This document shows positions 18,545-21,474 of a DNA stretch of 21,474 nt, piece after piece (within the stretch, counting starts at the first letter, position 1; each line of letters begins with the position of its first letter). The DNA lies in contig JBOZIK010000001.1 of the NCBI GenBank assembly GCA_051453625.1, forward strand, positions 295,986,210 to 296,007,683. The letters are read 5' to 3'. Below the pieces are notes generated by a model. It had not been told where the DNA came from. It searched no databases and was given only the letters and a program-made list of their open reading frames with translations. A program made the position numbers and the translations under genes. Origin of the DNA: Welwitschia mirabilis. Lineage: Eukaryota; Gnetophyta; Gnetopsida; Welwitschiales.

Positions 18545-18600
18545 TTAGGATGTTAAAAGGTTTAATTATCCTACTCTCTCATCCTAAAAGATAATTCAAC
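18545..18600. repeat. Interleaved inverted repeats (pseudoknot-type order)
   Basis: TTAGGATG (18545-18552) pairs perfectly with CATCCTAA (18580-18587), and GTTTAATTATC (18560-18570) pairs with GATAATTCAAC (18590-18600) with one mismatch. The order a-b-a'-b' is that of an H-type pseudoknot rather than a simple hairpin. It may be coincidence. Confidence 0.5.
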
Positions 18601-21474
18601 ATTGAACACTCTCTTTAAAATTTATAAAATAAAAACCCAAAAGGCCTTTTTGATAAGCATTATTTTCATTTTAATTAATTTATTAAGCATTAATTAAAAA
18701 GACATTTTCTATAGTGCTTATGTCCTCAACTAAGCCTTGTGTTTTGAATGTCACAAACTTACCTCTCTTCAAAGGATTTAAACTAATTAAATATAAATTA
18801 TATATTAAATCATAACTATAAATCTCCTTCTTTTGGAATGCATATAACTATTATGTTACAGTCCCATTATACTAATATAAAAGTATTGATTTATTTCTCA
18901 AAGAAATTTTCTTTCTTAAAAATATAGACATTAATTCCTAAACACCTATTACATATAAAACCAAAAAAATAATAAAAAGATAAAAGTAAGAACTCACATA
19001 TAAAAGCCACACATAAGATAAACCATGCAAGTCAATCTTGTGATTGAAAATAATGATAAAAAGTGATCCCTCAATGATTAACTAAATAATTATAAAGGCT
19101 ATTCCATTAATCAAACATCATTTGCACATAAATATAAAAAGAGTAAGTAATATGTATAAGAATAATATACTAAACTGTAAAAAAGAATAGAAACATTCAA
19201 ATTCAATATAAATTTACAGAACAAATTTACCACTTATTTCATTCGGTGATAAGGGCATAACCATTTAATAATTATACACTCTTCAAATGAAATAACTTTG
19301 TTTAAAAATGAATTTACTTCTTATGGTAAAACAAATAATAAAAGTTTCTCAAAAAAAATGTTATGTATAATAAAATATCATTTGTTGTAGAAGACAACCT
19401 TTGCTTAAAAAATAGTTTAAGCATATGAAGTTTGGTATTAAACACCGTACGTTCACCTTAAATGTATAAGAAAATTTAACAAATGGAAAAACTCATTTCA
19501 AGAATGATCCTTTTGTAAGGGCTTTCTCAAGGATCTCTAACATTATTTGTCCAAAAGGACTAAATGTAAAGAGTAATTATAGAAAAAGATACTTATAGGA
19601 AAAGATGATTCAAGTGAAAGGTGATGATGACATACATGTGAATGATAAAGGAAAAATTGTAAGTTTAGTGATGTTTCATACCTTCTCTACCTCATGCTGT
19701 CTTTTCAAATTCTAAAATTCTCGTGTGTTTCTCTTACAATTTTTTACTTTAACTGATTGATTAAGGTATTTAACAAAAAGCTAAATGATGCCATTTACTC
19801 TCACATTTAAATATTATATTATGCAGTCATGTGTATATATAATTTATCCATAAATAAATGTTTACAAGTAAAACCTAGATAAATATGTAACATAAAGATG
19901 TTATCCACAAAAACTAATAGTGTTGACGAAACACTAGTTGATTCCTAGATGCAAATAAGTACAAACTATGAATAATGGTATCATCAAGGGAAAAGGTGCA
20001 AAGAACTACAAAAGAGAAAAATTGAATCTCTAACAAAGGAGTCCAAGAGAATAGAGATCTCTTTCTTGCACCTTAATTTACATGATAAATTAAAAAGAGC
20101 TAAAGGCTATACAACTAAGTGATGTATCGTACAATTATTCTTTCAAGCCCATGGTGTTAATCAATAGTTGCATGCAACCACTAACTTAGATAAAGAAACT
20201 ACAAAAATAATAAATATCTATGAGATAGTAATCATATTTTTTATATTATATATATATATAAAGACATTAAAAATGGCATCATAGACATTAAGTATGTAAA
20301 GAGAATGAAGAATGGCCAATGATGAATTTACAAAAGCTTTTAGAGTGGTTGTTAGTTTTATTTAGTCTTACATATGTTATAATATATAAAATATAATATC
20401 ATGATATTAATTATCTTTGGTCATTATTGATCAGGTCTAAGCTAATGATGTGAAAAGTCGTGTTTGTTTATGTAATGATGATCTATCATTGTTTCTTATT
20501 AGATAACTCAACTGCTCCATTGAACCAACATTTTTTCTCTTTCATGTTTGTTATCTTCATCTCATATATTTAGTGGTTTGCTTTCATGCTTGAAGGGTCG
20601 TTAATATGAAAGGTTTCTATAAATCATGTACTAAAAGAGAAAATATAATTTTTATTTAATGAATAAATTGTTTACATAATAACACACGGATAGGGTAATA
20701 TCATAACAATGACATTGATATATGAACGTCACTCAAATTCCTAGTTATGTTAGCAACACTAATTAAGCTCAATAATGGCTATTTTTAAATCCGAGTAAAC
20801 AAATAACACTAATTTTCTTAAATTGCAAATAACATAATACTATAGTATAATTAATATATGTTATTTTAACTAAGGCCAATTCAAAGTTACTAATTTTTTG
20901 AAGAGATTAGTAGCGTAATGCAAAACCTCACCTTCCCAATTTTGTTTTTACATTGCCGAATAAATTTTAATGAAATAAAAATACAGAATATAAAAATCCT
21001 TTAAAAAATATAGAACTTAATATTAAAAATAAAGGAAAAGAATAAAAATTCAAATTTAAAAAAAAAAGGAAAGAATAGCGTTAAAATTTGGTATAATTCA
21101 CATAACTAGCTAAATCTTGTAGAAACATATGCACCTTGGATTGCCTCCATTTAGGCCAAATTTTAATAACAAAATTTATTTTTAATTGCAAAATTTCACA
21201 TATAAGAAACTTCTCTAAATTTTGCAAAATTTCGCATGAATTTGTATTTGTTTAAAAAAAAAAAATCAAAAATGAGTTAGTATCGTTTTCGATTCTTTAG
21301 GTAAGGCTTTAGAAGAAGGATATTCCAAACAAAAGAAGAAGGATTTGGACATCAACAACAACATTCTATTTTCCCATTTTTGAAAGATATTCCCCGCTTT
21401 CACATTCTTTTATGTTTCTCACATTTATTAGCTTGTTGTTATTTTGGTTTTGCTTTCTTAGCTTCTTATTTGTT
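18601..21474. other. AT-rich intergenic DNA to the window end
   Basis: No gene, RNA gene or recognisable mobile-element protein is seen in 2.9 kb. Minor items are a 7-bp hairpin GATCCTT/AAGGATC at 19506-19535, a short (TA)7 at 20247-20260, and poly-A runs near 21058-21068 and 21255-21265. The last 150 bases become more T/C-rich but hold no clear motif. Confidence 0.5.

Overview
This is a gene-poor, strongly AT-rich, repeat-eroded stretch of a nuclear genome, almost certainly from a flowering plant. The evidence is a set of decayed plant-type retrotransposon pieces (one non-LTR/LINE, Ty1/copia gag, integrase and LTR fragments), a tRNA-related SINE-like scrap, many microsatellites, two N-filled scaffold gaps, and one GC/CpG-rich island full of ACGT-core plant promoter motifs. 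I found no intact protein-coding gene, tRNA, rRNA or CRISPR array. The longest open frames are chance frames in the GC-rich island or in simple repeats.

Layout. 1-4300: AT-rich non-coding DNA with a purine-rich minus-strand open frame (371-635) and a 24-bp tandem duplication (2967-3014). 4301-5790: a 5'-truncated, frameshifted LINE reverse-transcriptase relic on the plus strand, from the x-x-D-D catalytic box to the C-terminal zinc-binding motif. 6190-8500: AT-rich DNA with a bulged hairpin and an unexplained 63-codon open frame. 8529-10700: minus-strand Ty1/copia debris. Read 5' to 3' on that strand it is an integrase C-terminus plus linker plus reverse-transcriptase N-terminus, then an LTR/primer-binding-like block, then a gag with its CCHC knuckle. 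This order cannot come from one intact element.

11640-12550: an island of roughly 50-60% GC (one 60-base line has 37 G+C) inside DNA that is often below 30% GC. It has three CACGTG G-boxes, two further ACGTGGC sites, an RY (CATGCATG) site and short repeated 12-mers, and it looks like an orphan promoter. 12960-13060: a minus-strand tRNA-like/SINE-like fragment. 14480-15060: a degenerate minisatellite interleaved with homopurine tracts and an (AC)36 microsatellite. 15834-16046 and 16337-16818: assembly gaps. The second is flanked by an exact 26-bp duplication and triplet repeats, which suggests misassembly. 16889-21474: AT-rich DNA with little recognisable content.

How the parts relate: nothing here forms a working pathway. 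The region reads as old intergenic DNA built from decayed retroelements and simple-sequence expansions, with a single base-composition island that may still be regulatory. I found no convincing new biological system. The best leads are the orphan CpG/G-box island, the scrambled copia cluster and the suspicious gap structure. All protein assignments come from reading motifs by eye, with no database search.
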